64,000 nucleotides of DNA from Cryobacterium adonitolivorans. GTDB lineage: Bacteria > Actinomycetota > Actinomycetes > Actinomycetales > Microbacteriaceae. Both the position numbers and the translations under genes were made by a program. Shown here one piece after another: positions 1-9,224 of the stretch (positions are counted from its first letter, which is position 1; the number at the start of each line of letters is the position of its first letter). The stretch spans positions 29,964 to 93,963 of the forward strand of contig NZ_SOFL01000053.1 in assembly GCF_004402695.1 (NCBI RefSeq), read 5' to 3'. Under the pieces are notes generated by a model. That model was not told the origin of the DNA. It worked only from the letters and a program-made list of their open reading frames with translations, and made no database searches.

Positions 1-880
1 CGGCTGCGTCCGGCTTGACCTGGTCCGCGGCCGTCGGACGACGGCGCAGCGGCCGGGGGAGTGCTCGGAGCGCGCCGTGGCCCAGCTGGGTGAGCCGGTT
101 GCCGGGAATCACGGCCCCATCTCGCAGCGTGATGGTGTGCACCCGCGGTTCGAGCTCCGGGCGTAACCCGGCGGGGGCCTGGCCGAAAGCGAGCCTGGAC
201 GATCCGATGACCCGCTTGCCGAGGATGTGGTTGCCCATCCCGCCGATCACTGCGCCAATGCCGAACGGCACGGCCTTGCCGATCAGGCTTGCCCCGCCCT
301 TGGCGGCGAACTGCTTGATGAATGTTCGCTTGAGGCGGTCCGTCAGCGGCCCCATGATGGCGCGGGGCAGGCTCGTCGTCACCAGTTCGCCCCAGTACGC
401 GGTGCGGGCCACGCCACCACCGGTGGCTTGGCCGGCGAGCTGGCGCACCAGGTCCGAACCTTCGTGGCCGAGCATCATCGTCATCACGAGGGCCCTGGCA
501 CGTTCTGGGTCGCTCACCGTGATCCCGTGCACCTCGCTGACGGACTGTGAGAAGAGCGCGGTCGCCTCGAGAAAACCGGCCGTCTCGACGCCGGACAGAG
601 CCAGGGTGATGCCGGTGCCGACGCCCGGGATCACGGCCGTGGCACCGACCGCGGCACCGCCGCTGGTGACCGCGGCGAGATATCGTCGCTCCAGGATGCG
701 CACGAGCTGTTCCGGTGTGGCCTCGGGGTGCCGGTGACGGATGCTCCGAATGTGCGCGAGGACGGCAGGGCGATGAATCGCCATGACCCTGTCGAATCCG
801 GTGACGACACCGGTCGGGAGCTGGCCACCCTGCGGCAGCCCGCCGGTGGGCGACAGCAGGGGTGTGGGCTTCTTAGCCAT
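1..880 (-). CDS. EcsC-like glycine-rich membrane-associated protein, partial
   Basis: The ATG at 880 follows an AGGAGG-type ribosome site about 8 bases upstream. The frame stays open for 293 codons and runs off the left edge, so the C-terminus is missing. The protein has an Ala/Gly-rich hydrophobic stretch at about residues 65-95 (containing GVGTGITLALSG), then a hydrophilic helical part and a second Gly-rich stretch near residue 200. This layout resembles actinobacterial proteins loosely grouped with EcsC, of unknown function. It lies 93 bases downstream of the wzt-like gene on the same strand, so co-transcription is possible but unproven. The family assignment is tentative; the reading frame is solid. 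Confidence 0.75.
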   Translation of the reverse strand, partial: MAKKPTPLLSPTGGLPQGGQLPTGVVTGFDRVMAIHRPAVLAHIRSIRHRHPEATPEQLVRILERRYLAAVTSGGAAVGATAVIPGVGTGITLALSGVETAGFLEATALFSQSVSEVHGITVSDPERARALVMTMMLGHEGSDLVRQLAGQATGGGVARTAYWGELVTTSLPRAIMGPLTDRLKRTFIKQFAAKGGASLIGKAVPFGIGAVIGGMGNHILGKRVIGSSRLAFGQAPAGLRPELEPRVHTITLRDGAVIPGNRLTQLGHGALRALPRPLRRRPTAADQVKPDAA

Positions 881-973
881 GGTGCGGTCCTCCTCGATGC
901 GGTGGGACGAGTTTACGGGCCGAAACTGGGCATCCGTCGATGCAACTCCCAGACAACGCGCCAGCCACGCCGA

Positions 974-1720
974 TCAGGCCTTTTTGAAGCCGTACTCCGC
1001 GTTGTACCGGTCGAGGACCTCGTTGATCGGGGCGTCGAGAACCAGCTCGCCCTTGTCGAGGTACAGGCCTCTGGCGCAGAACCGGCGCAGGTCGCGTTCG
1101 TTGTGCGACACGAAGAACAGGGTGCGTCCGCCGGCCAGCAGTTCTTCGATGCGGCGGTAGCACTTCTCGCGGAACGCCTTGTCGCCGACCGCCAGGACCT
1201 CGTCGACGAGGATGATCGGCTCCTCGAGCCTGGAGATCACGGCGAACGCGATGCGCACCTTCATGCCGCTGGACAGGTGCTTGTACGGGGTGTCGATGAA
1301 GTCGTCGATCTCGGCGAACTCGATGATGTCGTCGAACCTGGAATCGATCTGCTTGCGGGTCATGCCGTGCAGGCCCGCCGTGAGGTAGACGTTGTCGCGC
1401 ACGGTGAGGTCGTCGACGAAGCCGCCGGTGATCTCAATAAGCGGTGCGACGCCCTCGATGACGTCCACGGTGCCCTCGTCGGGCAGTACGACGCCCGTGA
1501 CGAGCTTGAGCAGGGTGGACTTGCCCTGGCCGTTCCGGCCGACCACGCCGATCGCTTCGCCGCGTTGCACGGTGAACGACACGTTCTGCAGCGCCCAGAA
1601 CTCGCCGGGCCTGGTGCGGCGGCGGGTGCTGGCGAACAGGTCTTTGAAACTGCGGCGGCTGCGCCGGTTGCGGCGGAACCTGATGCCGACGTCGTCCAGG
1701 GAGATGACGGTTTCGCTCAT
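974..1720 (-). CDS. Wzt-type polysaccharide ABC transporter ATP-binding protein
   Basis: This 248-residue ATPase has Walker A (GRNGQGKST, about residues 65-73), the signature LSSGMKVRIAF, Walker B (IILVDEVLAVGD) and the switch His in FFVSHN. The VDEVLAVGD block and the Gly-Gln Walker A are typical of the Wzt/TagH/RfbE group, which powers export of undecaprenol-linked polysaccharide or teichoic-acid-like polymers. It lacks the C-terminal carbohydrate-binding domain of some Wzt proteins. Its start overlaps the stop of the permease gene, so the two are translationally coupled. The exported polymer cannot be told from sequence. Confidence 0.92.
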   Translation of the reverse strand: MSETVISLDDVGIRFRRNRRSRRSFKDLFASTRRRTRPGEFWALQNVSFTVQRGEAIGVVGRNGQGKSTLLKLVTGVVLPDEGTVDVIEGVAPLIEITGGFVDDLTVRDNVYLTAGLHGMTRKQIDSRFDDIIEFAEIDDFIDTPYKHLSSGMKVRIAFAVISRLEEPIILVDEVLAVGDKAFREKCYRRIEELLAGGRTLFFVSHNERDLRRFCARGLYLDKGELVLDAPINEVLDRYNAEYGFKKA

Positions 1721-2520
1721 CAGATCTCCTTCAACACGGCGCGCTCGGTGCGGGAGAAGACCAGGAGGCCGATTCCGAGGAACGCCACCGACATGACCGC
1801 GCTGACGGCCACGACGAACCAGTCCAGTTCACCGGGGAAGAACGCGGCGCGGTAGAGGCTGAAGATGCCGCTGAGCGGGTTGAACGCCGCCCAGAAGTGC
1901 AGCTCCTCCGGTAGGTCGCTGGTGCCGTAGATGATCGGCGACGCGTAGAACAGAAAACGCAGGATGAGCTTGACGGCCCGCTCGAGGTCACGGAAGAACA
2001 CGACCAGGGGAGCCACGATGAGGCCGACGCCGGCCGTGAGCACGGCCTGGATGAGGATGGCGAGCGGGAAGAAGACCGCATCGATGGTGATCTCGGCACC
2101 GGAGAAGACCGCGAAAATGATCAGCACCGGAATCGCGGCGATGAACTCGATGCCCTTGGAGAGCACCAGGCGGTTCACCCAGATGGTGCGGGGGATCCTG
2201 GTGGAGCGGATGAGCTTGGCTTCGCGGAGGAAGGCTCTGGTGCAGTCGGAGATGGCCCCGTTGAACCACATCCAGGGCAGCAGCGCGGAGAGCAGGAACA
2301 CGATGTACGGTTCGTTGCCGACGGTGCGCTGGAAGACCTGCGTGAAGACGAACCAGTAAATGCCGGCCATGACCAGCGGGTCGAGGATCGACCAGAAGTA
2401 GCCGAGCACGGACGTGGAGTACCGAACCCGCAGGTCCCGCTGGGTCAACAGCCAGAGGGAATGACGGTACCGCGCAAACGGGGCGCGCTGTTCAGGACGC
2501 ACCTGAGCGTAACTACTCAC
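1720..2520 (-). CDS. Wzm-type polysaccharide ABC transporter permease
   Basis: This ABC-2 permease has six hydrophobic segments and the family's N-terminal signature RDLRVRYSTSVLGYFWSILDP, which fits the Wzm/TagG fold partnering the adjacent Wzt-like ATPase. I start it at the GTG at 2520 (VSSYAQVRPEQ), giving 266 residues. A TACGAT box lies 7 bases upstream, as expected for a leaderless start, and homologues begin near this point. An in-frame GTG at 2577 would add 19 basic residues with no ribosome site. It follows the nucleotidyltransferase gene on the same strand by 70 bases. Confidence 0.9.
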   Translation of the reverse strand: MSSYAQVRPEQRAPFARYRHSLWLLTQRDLRVRYSTSVLGYFWSILDPLVMAGIYWFVFTQVFQRTVGNEPYIVFLLSALLPWMWFNGAISDCTRAFLREAKLIRSTRIPRTIWVNRLVLSKGIEFIAAIPVLIIFAVFSGAEITIDAVFFPLAILIQAVLTAGVGLIVAPLVVFFRDLERAVKLILRFLFYASPIIYGTSDLPEELHFWAAFNPLSGIFSLYRAAFFPGELDWFVVAVSAVMSVAFLGIGLLVFSRTERAVLKEI

Positions 2521-2527
2521 GCGCTCT

Positions 2528-2533
2528 ATCGTA
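2528..2533 (-). promoter_or_regulatory. -10 box (TACGAT) for the wzm-like gene
   Basis: TACGAT on the minus strand ends 7 bases before the GTG at 2520. This spacing matches the leaderless pattern seen at many starts in this window, so transcription may begin at the start codon. Confidence 0.5.
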
Positions 2534-2590
2534 TGGGAGTGGATTGGGGCGCCGCGCCATCGACGCGGTCGCCCCACGGCTCCAGGCTGA

Positions 2591-3283
2591 TCAGACGAAC
2601 AGGTTGGCGCGCTCGAGGTCTTCGGCGAAGTCGACCTCGACAGCGTAGAAGTCCGAGATGTCGACGGGCTCGACGAGCATGCGGTTCTTCTCGATCGCGA
2701 GCTCGATGCCGCGTTCGAAGTAGTCCTGGTCGCCGACCTTGCTGAGGTGGTGGATGAGCATGGTCTTGTCTGCGGCGGACACGTAGTTGATGCCGACGGC
2801 CTCGCCGAGCCCGTTCTTCACGGTCTTCGACAGCTCCTTGATGTAGCCCTCGGCGCTCGTCGTGTACTTGACTTCCTCGTCGGACACCTTGGACGTGTTG
2901 ACAGTGACGAATGACTGGTCGCGCTTCATCATCGCCGCGGCGCGATCGAGGATGGCGGGATCGAACACAACGTCACCGTTCATCCACAACACACCACCGC
3001 TGGCGGACGCGCGGAGGGCGCGAAGCAGGCTCTTCGACGTGTTCGTCACGTCGTACTGCTCGTTGTAGACGAACGATGCCTGCGGGAAAGCCTCGATGAT
3101 GTGCTCGAGCTTGTAGCCGACGACGATGGTGACCTTGGTCTTCTTGCCGAAGGCGTGCTCGATGTTGTCGAACTGCTGCTGCATGATTGTGCGGCCGTCG
3201 TTGAGTTCGGTCAGCGGTTTAGGAAGGGAGCGGCCGAGGCGGCTCCCCATTCCTGCTGCAAGTATTACAACCTGGGTGGTCAC
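2591..3283 (-). CDS. LicC-like sugar/choline-phosphate nucleotidyltransferase
   Basis: This 230-residue cytosolic enzyme has the nucleotidyltransferase Rossmann fold. The N-terminal NTP loop is LAAGMGSRLGRSLPKPL (residues 8-24) and a metal-site motif is WMNGDVVFD. Size and layout match the LicC/NTP_transf group, which activates choline phosphate or a sugar phosphate with CTP or another NTP. The GTG start at 3283 has an AGGAGAT site about 7 bases upstream. Placed before a Wzm/Wzt exporter, it probably activates a substituent or sugar of the exported surface polymer. The exact substrate is unknown. Confidence 0.85.
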   Translation of the reverse strand: MTTQVVILAAGMGSRLGRSLPKPLTELNDGRTIMQQQFDNIEHAFGKKTKVTIVVGYKLEHIIEAFPQASFVYNEQYDVTNTSKSLLRALRASASGGVLWMNGDVVFDPAILDRAAAMMKRDQSFVTVNTSKVSDEEVKYTTSAEGYIKELSKTVKNGLGEAVGINYVSAADKTMLIHHLSKVGDQDYFERGIELAIEKNRMLVEPVDISDFYAVEVDFAEDLERANLFV

Positions 3284-3553
3284 GAATATCTCCTAAGAAA
3301 GATCTGGGTGGCCCCGCAGCAGCCGGACGTTTTCGCCGAGTTTGCCTGCGGTTCACCCCTAAGTTCACGTATAGACACACCGTTATGCCACCTTCAGACT
3401 ACCTGACGACCCCGTTCTGGGGGAAGGGACGGCCGGATGCGTGTCCGGATCGTGACGATTCGCGCGACCCTGTGACCTGCGATTCCGTCGCGAGTTTTGT
3501 TGGGAATCCGCCTGTGGCCGCCCTAGGCCCCAGCGAGGTCAGACGGTCCTTGG

Positions 3554-3559
3554 TAAGTT
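3554..3559 (+). promoter_or_regulatory. -10 box (TAAGTT) for the tailed ABC ATPase
   Basis: TAAGTT lies 6 bases before the GTG at 3566, and no purine-rich ribosome site is present. This is consistent with leaderless transcription. The rest of the 3284-3565 intergenic region shows no other clear signal. Confidence 0.45.
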
Positions 3560-3565
3560 AGCGAG

Positions 3566-5884
3566 GTGACTCCAGTGCCTCCGAACTCCGAGCCTGACGA
3601 GCGGACTCCGGTCTTGCCCGTTCCCGATACGGAGCTGGAACGCGAGGGTAGTGCCATCGTGCACGACACCCCTGCGAACCGCCCCCCTGAGCCCGACCGC
3701 CTCTCTACGACCGCGCCGAAAACCGCCGCGGTGCCAGCCCGCAAGGCCCCGGTGCGTCGCGCGCCCCGGACCGCCACGCCCAAGGCCGGTGCGGCGTCGA
3801 GCGCACCCGGTGCCGGCACGTCGGTTTCGGCCGACGCTGCGACCCCCGATGATTCAGCCACGCCGGTGGCGCCCGCGCGGAGCACGACCCGCGCACCGCG
3901 CACCCCTGCCAGTCCGCGGGCCACGTCGACCCCTCGCGCTCCGGCCAGGAAGAAGCCGGTGGCAGCCGCGCTGTCGGAGGATGTTGCTGTACCGACCACG
4001 ACTCCATTGACCCCCGGCGCCGGCACCACGGTCGTTGGCAACACCCCGCCGGTATCGGTGACGCGTACCCCCGCTGCCCGCAAGGCGCCGGTGAAGCCCG
4101 CGGCGTCGAAGGCGAACAGGCTGCCGGCCACCACGACGTCCACGGCGGATACCGCTGCCGCCGTAGAGGCTGCCGCGGTTGCCGCGGCCCCCGGCCAGGA
4201 CCTCCCCGGCGGCTCCGCGGAGGTCGACCCCGAAAAGCCCAAGTCCGCTGCCGCCCGCTCGAGCAGCGCCCGGACCGCGGCGGCGAAGGCCGCCGCCGCC
4301 AAGGCCGCCGCGGCCAAGACCGAGTCGGCCACCAAGGCCGGCGCGGCGCGCGCTGCCGCGACCAAGGCCGCCGCGGCGAAGTCTGCAGCCGCCAGGACTG
4401 CCGCCATCGCTTCGGCACGCGCCGCCACAACAGCCGCTGCGGCCGCCGCTGCGGCGCGATTTGCAGCAGTGGACGACGCTGCAGTGGACGACGCTGCCGT
4501 CGCTGGGAAGCCTGCTGCAGCAGCTGAGCCCGCCGTCGCTGAACCCACCTCCGTAGGGCTCGATGCTACCGAACTCACACCCGAGCTCGCCGTCGACGCC
4601 ACGATGGTTTTGCCAGTCGCCGCGCCCGCGCCTGCGCCCGCGCCGTCGGGCGATGACGAGACCATGGTCCTGACGATGCCGGCGACGCCGGACACGGACG
4701 ACACTGTTGTGCTGGCCACGGCGCCGGCAGAGACCACCCCCGCCGTTGAGCCGGCCCAGCCGTCGAGGCGACCGTTCTGGCGGCTGCCCAGACTGGCTCC
4801 GAAGCAGACCGAGGTCGTGGCCCCGGCCGAACCCAGCTCTGCCGAGCCCAGCACTGCCGGCTCCAGCACTGCCGGCTCCAGCACTGCCGACTCCAGCACC
4901 GCCGAGCGCGGCGATGCCGTAACAGCCGCGGCGCCCGCGATCCCCATGGCCGCAGGTGCACCCGCCAACGCAACCGCGCCCGTCGTCATGGCCTCGGACA
5001 CCGCCAGCCATGCCACCGCGGTTCCGGAACCCGTCATCGGCGCCACGGCACAGCGCATCCCGCCGGTCGTGCGCAAGCCGCAGGCCCCGCGCACCGGCGC
5101 ATCCGCCGTCATCGCTGGGCTCGCCCCCGTGGAGATCGCGGTGAGCGGGCTGAACAAGCGCTTCGGCCAGAACGTCGCCGTCGCCGACGTCAACCTCGAG
5201 GTTCGGGCCGGATCGTTCTACGGCATCGTCGGTCCCAACGGCGCAGGCAAGACCACCACACTGTCGATGATCACCGGGCTGCTGCGGCCGGACTCCGGTT
5301 CGATCCAGGTACACGGCATCGACGTGTGGGCCGACCCGATCGCCGCCAAGCGCACCATTGGAGTCCTTCCGGACCGCCTGCGGCTGTTCGACCGGCTCAC
5401 CGGTGCGCAACTTCTGTACTACTCCGGCGTCCTGCGCGGGCTCGAGAGCGAAACCGTGCGGGCCCGCTCCGCCGACCTTGCCGCGGCCTTCGGGCTCGAG
5501 GATGCCCTCAACCGCCTGGTCGCCGACTACTCGGCAGGCATGACCAAGAAGATCGCCCTGGCCTGCGCGATGATCCATTCGCCGCGCGTGCTGGTGCTCG
5601 ACGAACCGTTCGAATCGGTCGACCCGGTGTCGGCCGTGAACGTCACCGAGATCCTGCAGCGCTACGTCGCCGCCGGCGGAACGGTGATTCTGTCCAGCCA
5701 CGGCATGGACCTCATCCAGCGGGTCTGCGACCACGTGGCGATTATCGTGCAGGGCTCCGTGCTGGCCGCGGGAACAATCGACGAGGTGCGCGGCAACGTG
5801 TCACTCGAAGAACGTTTCGTCGACCTGGCCGGCGGACGAAAGGTTGCGGAGGGCCTGGAGTGGTTGCACAATTTCTCGGACTGA
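3566..5884 (+). CDS. ABC transporter ATPase with long disordered Ala/Pro/Lys-rich N-terminal tail
   Basis: This 772-residue protein has two parts. Residues 1 to about 515 are low-complexity and rich in Ala, Pro, Thr and Val. A segment at about 237-300 consists of AAAK/AAAR repeats resembling a histone H1 or HupB tail. Residues from about 520 to 772 form an ABC ATPase: Walker A GPNGAGKTT (from 556), signature YSAGMTKK, Walker B VLVLDEPFE (D near 679) and the switch His in LSSHG. The ATPase matches ABC-2 type drug or polymer exporters. The permease gene starts inside its 3' end, so the two surely act together. The tail is far longer than any usual ABC ATPase N-terminus and is probably cytosolic and unstructured. 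Confidence 0.88.
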   Translation: MTPVPPNSEPDERTPVLPVPDTELEREGSAIVHDTPANRPPEPDRLSTTAPKTAAVPARKAPVRRAPRTATPKAGAASSAPGAGTSVSADAATPDDSATPVAPARSTTRAPRTPASPRATSTPRAPARKKPVAAALSEDVAVPTTTPLTPGAGTTVVGNTPPVSVTRTPAARKAPVKPAASKANRLPATTTSTADTAAAVEAAAVAAAPGQDLPGGSAEVDPEKPKSAAARSSSARTAAAKAAAAKAAAAKTESATKAGAARAAATKAAAAKSAAARTAAIASARAATTAAAAAAAARFAAVDDAAVDDAAVAGKPAAAAEPAVAEPTSVGLDATELTPELAVDATMVLPVAAPAPAPAPSGDDETMVLTMPATPDTDDTVVLATAPAETTPAVEPAQPSRRPFWRLPRLAPKQTEVVAPAEPSSAEPSTAGSSTAGSSTADSSTAERGDAVTAAAPAIPMAAGAPANATAPVVMASDTASHATAVPEPVIGATAQRIPPVVRKPQAPRTGASAVIAGLAPVEIAVSGLNKRFGQNVAVADVNLEVRAGSFYGIVGPNGAGKTTTLSMITGLLRPDSGSIQVHGIDVWADPIAAKRTIGVLPDRLRLFDRLTGAQLLYYSGVLRGLESETVRARSADLAAAFGLEDALNRLVADYSAGMTKKIALACAMIHSPRVLVLDEPFESVDPVSAVNVTEILQRYVAAGGTVILSSHGMDLIQRVCDHVAIIVQGSVLAAGTIDEVRGNVSLEERFVDLAGGRKVAEGLEWLHNFSD

Positions 5885-7434
5885 AGCTGAGGCTTCTCGC
5901 CAATCTGTTCCGGCGTAGACCCTGGCAGGTCGTGGGAGTGCTGCTCGGACTGCTGTACGGGTTGCTCGTCGCCGCCGCGCTGATGTCCATGCTCATCGCG
6001 TTCCGTTACGTCGACGACGTCGGCACCATCCGGGACGGCATCATCGTGGCCGGCTCGCTGGTGGTGCTCGGCTTCTTCCTTGTACCGCTCGTCTTCGGCG
6101 TGGACGACAGCATGGATCCGCGCAAGTTCTCCACCATGGGCATCCCGAACAAACAGCTGTCGTTCGGCCTTGCCGTGTCCGCACTGGTCGGGGTTCCGGC
6201 GACGACTCTGGCGCTGGTGCTGCTGGGCACCATCGTGACCTGGTCCAGGGGTGTGGGGGAGACCCTGTTCGCCATCGTGGCGGCCGCCCTTCTGCTGGCG
6301 ACCTGCATGCTCGCCTCCAGGGTGAGCACGTCCATCTCTGCCTTCCTGCTCTCCACCCGCCGGGCCCGCGAGTTCACCGGCATCATCGGCATCCTGCTGA
6401 TCGTCATGATCACCCCCGTGGTGATCCTGCTGGTCAACGTGGATTGGAGCCTGTACGGACTGGACCTGCTCGGCGGTTTCGCAGGCATCCTCGGCTGGAC
6501 GCCGCTGGGCGCGGCGTGGGCCGTGCCGGGCGACGCGGCTGCCGGTGACTGGGGGATGTCCTTCCTCAGGCTCCTCATCGCCGCGGCGACCGTATACCTG
6601 TTATGGCTCGCATGGCAGGGTCTGGTGGCCCGGATGCTCGTCACGCCGGGTCGCGAGGCGCAGGCCAGGGCCTACGGCGGCCTGGGTTGGTTCGACCGGA
6701 TGCCGCACAACCCGATCGGTGCGATCGCCGCCCGCAGCATCACCTACTGGGGCCGCGACCCGAGGTACTGGGTCTCATTGATCATGATCCCGATCGTGCC
6801 GGTCCTCGTGATCCTGCCTCTCGTCTTTGCCGGGATGCCGTTCGAGTACCTTGTTCTCATTCCCGTGCCGCTCATGTGCGTCTTCCTCGGCTGGACGCTG
6901 CACAACGACGTCGCGTATGACCACACCGCCATCTGGCTGCACGTGGTCTCCGGACCGCGCGGGGTGGCCGACCGCGTCGGCCGGCTCGTTCCGGCGCTCT
7001 TCGTGGGCATCCCGCTGATCGGGCTCGGCTCGGCCGTCAGCGTCAGCGTGCACGGCGACTGGGCGGTGCTTCCCGGGGTGCTCGGCGTAAGCACCTGCAT
7101 CCTGCTCGCCGGGTTGGGTTTCTCCAGCTTCACGTCGGCCCGGTTCCCCTACCCGGCGACGAAGCCCGGCGACAGCCCGTTCGCGCAGCCTCAGTCGTCG
7201 GATACCGCCGCCGCGATTATCCAGTCGTTCACCTTCGTGGGGTCGATCGTCGTGGCGCTGCCGGCCATCGTGTGCGCCGTGCTGGGTGTTTTCGTGGATC
7301 CGCTGTGGAACCTACCGGCACTGTACTGGGGGCTCGGCATCGGCTTCGTCATGCTGATCGGTGGGGTGTGGCTGGGTTCGCGGACCTTCGAACGCCGTGG
7401 TCCGGAAATGCTCTCCTCCGCAATGCGCGCGTAG
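5860..7434 (+). CDS. Large multi-pass ABC transporter permease
   Basis: I start this 524-residue membrane protein at the GTG at 5860 (VVAQFLGLKL), 25 bases inside the ATPase gene. A GGAGGG ribosome site lies about 6 bases upstream, and residues N-terminal to this point are out-of-frame reading of the ATPase. About 12 hydrophobic segments are visible in two halves, separated by a hydrophilic stretch near residues 265-285 (LVTPGREAQARAYGG). This is the partner of the tailed ABC ATPase. Large actinobacterial permeases of this type are annotated only as transporters, and the substrate is unknown. Confidence 0.88.
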   Translation: MVAQFLGLKLRLLANLFRRRPWQVVGVLLGLLYGLLVAAALMSMLIAFRYVDDVGTIRDGIIVAGSLVVLGFFLVPLVFGVDDSMDPRKFSTMGIPNKQLSFGLAVSALVGVPATTLALVLLGTIVTWSRGVGETLFAIVAAALLLATCMLASRVSTSISAFLLSTRRAREFTGIIGILLIVMITPVVILLVNVDWSLYGLDLLGGFAGILGWTPLGAAWAVPGDAAAGDWGMSFLRLLIAAATVYLLWLAWQGLVARMLVTPGREAQARAYGGLGWFDRMPHNPIGAIAARSITYWGRDPRYWVSLIMIPIVPVLVILPLVFAGMPFEYLVLIPVPLMCVFLGWTLHNDVAYDHTAIWLHVVSGPRGVADRVGRLVPALFVGIPLIGLGSAVSVSVHGDWAVLPGVLGVSTCILLAGLGFSSFTSARFPYPATKPGDSPFAQPQSSDTAAAIIQSFTFVGSIVVALPAIVCAVLGVFVDPLWNLPALYWGLGIGFVMLIGGVWLGSRTFERRGPEMLSSAMRA

Positions 7435-7439
7435 CTGCA

Positions 7440-7445
7440 TACACT
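7440..7445 (+). promoter_or_regulatory. -10 box (TACACT) for the DUF3039 gene
   Basis: TACACT lies 7 bases before the ATG at 7453 and there is no ribosome site, a leaderless arrangement. Confidence 0.5.
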
Positions 7446-7452
7446 TGGTTTC

Positions 7453-7749
7453 ATGACACACGACATTCGCGCGAGCATCGCAGAGCCCGGCCGCGGCCCA
7501 GGAACCGGTGGCGGAACATCCACCCTCGATCGTGAACTCGAGGAACTGCTCAACCAGGAGCAGATCGAGCCCGGTGACCACGAACGCTTTTCGCACTACG
7601 TGCCGAAGGACAAGATCCTCGAGTCCGCGATGACCGGCAAACCGGTCAAGGCGCTGTGCGGAAAGAAATGGCTGCCGGGCCGCGACCCGGAGAAGTTCCC
7701 AGTCTGCCCGACCTGCAAGTCCATCTACGAAAAGATGAAGCAGGACTAA
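7453..7749 (+). CDS. DUF3039 family small protein
   Basis: This 98-residue protein has a Gly/Thr-rich start, the helical segment LDRELEELLNQEQIEPGDHERF and a C-terminal half with three cysteines: CGKKW, then CPTC near residue 85. This matches DUF3039, a short actinobacterial family of unknown function. The HFSHYV-like segment and the Cys residues suggest a small metal-binding fold. The gene stands alone between the transporter and the convergent pncB and appears leaderless. Confidence 0.9.
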   Translation: MTHDIRASIAEPGRGPGTGGGTSTLDRELEELLNQEQIEPGDHERFSHYVPKDKILESAMTGKPVKALCGKKWLPGRDPEKFPVCPTCKSIYEKMKQD

Positions 7750-7763
7750 ACCGGTCGCTGATC

Positions 7764-9098
7764 CTAGCGGTACACCGTCGGGATGACGGTGTCGCCGCGG
7801 CCGAGCCTGAACGCGTCGATCGGCAGCTCGCGCATCGCCGCGGCGTTCTGTTCGCGGGCCAGCCGGGTCCCGGCTGCGCCCAGGTAGCGTTCGTCGAGAA
7901 CTCCGGCCTCCATGAGCGGCACCAGCAGCGACCGCTCCGTGGCACCGGAGACACTCGGTTCATGGGCGGCCGGCGCCGGCGCCGGGCCGTCGGTCGCCAC
8001 CATCACAATCTCTTCGCGGGCCGTGCCAGACGCATCCAGCAGGCGCAGGGCGCTCTTGCGTCCGCCGACCGAGGCCTTGGAGGCTGCGGTCTTCGCTACC
8101 GACACCCACTCGTCTGCCGCGTTCTTGTGCGCCACCAGCTTGTAGACCATGCCGGCAGCCGGAGCGCCGGACCCGGTCACGAGTGAGGTGCCCACCCCGA
8201 ACGCATCCACCGGTGACGCCGACAGCGCCGCGATCGAGTACTCGTCCAGGTCGCTGGTGACGGTGATCTGCGTGTTCACGGCGCCGAGCGAATCCAGCTG
8301 GGCACGGGCGGCGGCTGCGACGGTGGGCAGGTCGCCGGAGTCGATGCGGATCGAACCCAGGCCGGTGCCGGCGACGGAGACGGCCAGTTCGATGCCGCGC
8401 TCGATGTTGTAGGTGTCCACGAGCAGCGTGGTCGACGCGCCGAACGCGTCCACCTGGGCGCGGAAGGCGTCCTCCTCGGTGTCGTGCAACAGCGTGAAAG
8501 AGTGCGCGGCGGTGCCCATGGTGGGGATTCCCCAGCTGCGGCCGGCTTCAAGGTTGCTGGTAGAGGCGAAACCGGCAATGTAGGCGGCCCGGGCCGCGGC
8601 GACGGCGGAGTGTTCGCCTGTGCGGCGGGACCCCATCTCGGCCAGCGGCCGGCCCAGGCTCACGGACACCATGCGGGCGGCGGCACTGGCAACGGCGCTG
8701 TCGTAGTTGAGGACGCTGAGGATCAGGGTCTCGAGCACGACGCACTCGGCGAAGGTGCCGTCGACCTGGATCAGTGGGGAGCCCGGGAAATACGCGTCCC
8801 CTTCCCGGTAGCCCCAAATGTTGCCGCTGAAGGAGTAGTCAGCCAGCCAGTCGAGGGTGGGCGGGCGCACCACGTTGTTGTCGCGCAGCCAGTCGAGCTC
8901 GGCGTCGCCGAACCTGAAATCGCGGATCAAGTCGAGCAGCCGGCCGGTGCCGGCCACAATCCCGTACCGCCGGCCGGCTGGCAGCCGCCGGGCGAAGGCC
9001 TCGAACATGCACTCGCGGTTCGCGGTGCCGCTCTGGATCGCGGCATCCACCATGGTGAGTTCATAGCGGTCGGTTCGAAAGGCAGAAGTCTCGGTCAC
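7764..9098 (-). CDS. pncB: Nicotinate phosphoribosyltransferase
   Basis: This 444-residue cytosolic enzyme converts nicotinate and PRPP to nicotinate mononucleotide for NAD salvage. Visible family marks are the N-terminal TDRYELTM, the active-site region FASTSNLEA, the phosphate-binding stretch RIDSGDLPT and FGVGTSLVTGSG near the C-terminal third. Length fits the family. It starts at the GTG at 9098, which has no ribosome site but a TAGGCT box 6 bases upstream. It is convergent with the DUF3039 gene. Confidence 0.95.
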   Translation of the reverse strand: MTETSAFRTDRYELTMVDAAIQSGTANRECMFEAFARRLPAGRRYGIVAGTGRLLDLIRDFRFGDAELDWLRDNNVVRPPTLDWLADYSFSGNIWGYREGDAYFPGSPLIQVDGTFAECVVLETLILSVLNYDSAVASAAARMVSVSLGRPLAEMGSRRTGEHSAVAAARAAYIAGFASTSNLEAGRSWGIPTMGTAAHSFTLLHDTEEDAFRAQVDAFGASTTLLVDTYNIERGIELAVSVAGTGLGSIRIDSGDLPTVAAAARAQLDSLGAVNTQITVTSDLDEYSIAALSASPVDAFGVGTSLVTGSGAPAAGMVYKLVAHKNAADEWVSVAKTAASKASVGGRKSALRLLDASGTAREEIVMVATDGPAPAPAAHEPSVSGATERSLLVPLMEAGVLDERYLGAAGTRLAREQNAAAMRELPIDAFRLGRGDTVIPTVYR

Positions 9099-9104
9099 GC
9101 GAGA

Positions 9105-9110
9105 AGCCTA
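9105..9110 (-). promoter_or_regulatory. -10 box (TAGGCT) for pncB
   Basis: TAGGCT on the minus strand lies 6 bases before the GTG at 9098, which indicates leaderless transcription. The same hexamer precedes murI at a similar distance. Confidence 0.55.
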
Positions 9111-9224
9111 GCTGCCCCGCCGCGGTCCGGGCTGTGCACACTCTCCCGTCGCCGAGATGCCGCGAAAGCCCCGTTTCAGCCATCTCAAATGGCACTTTGC
9201 GTCAAGTCGGCAGAGCCGTTTTCG

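Noticed and set aside
1..3283. A complete capsule or teichoic acid biosynthesis cluster
   Set aside because: Only one nucleotidyltransferase and the exporter are in the window; no glycosyltransferases are visible here.
3523..5193. Long antisense open frame (about 556 codons) opposite the Ala-rich tail
   Set aside because: It mirrors the GC-rich repeat on the other strand, is itself low-complexity Ala/Val/Gly, and has no start signal or family motif.
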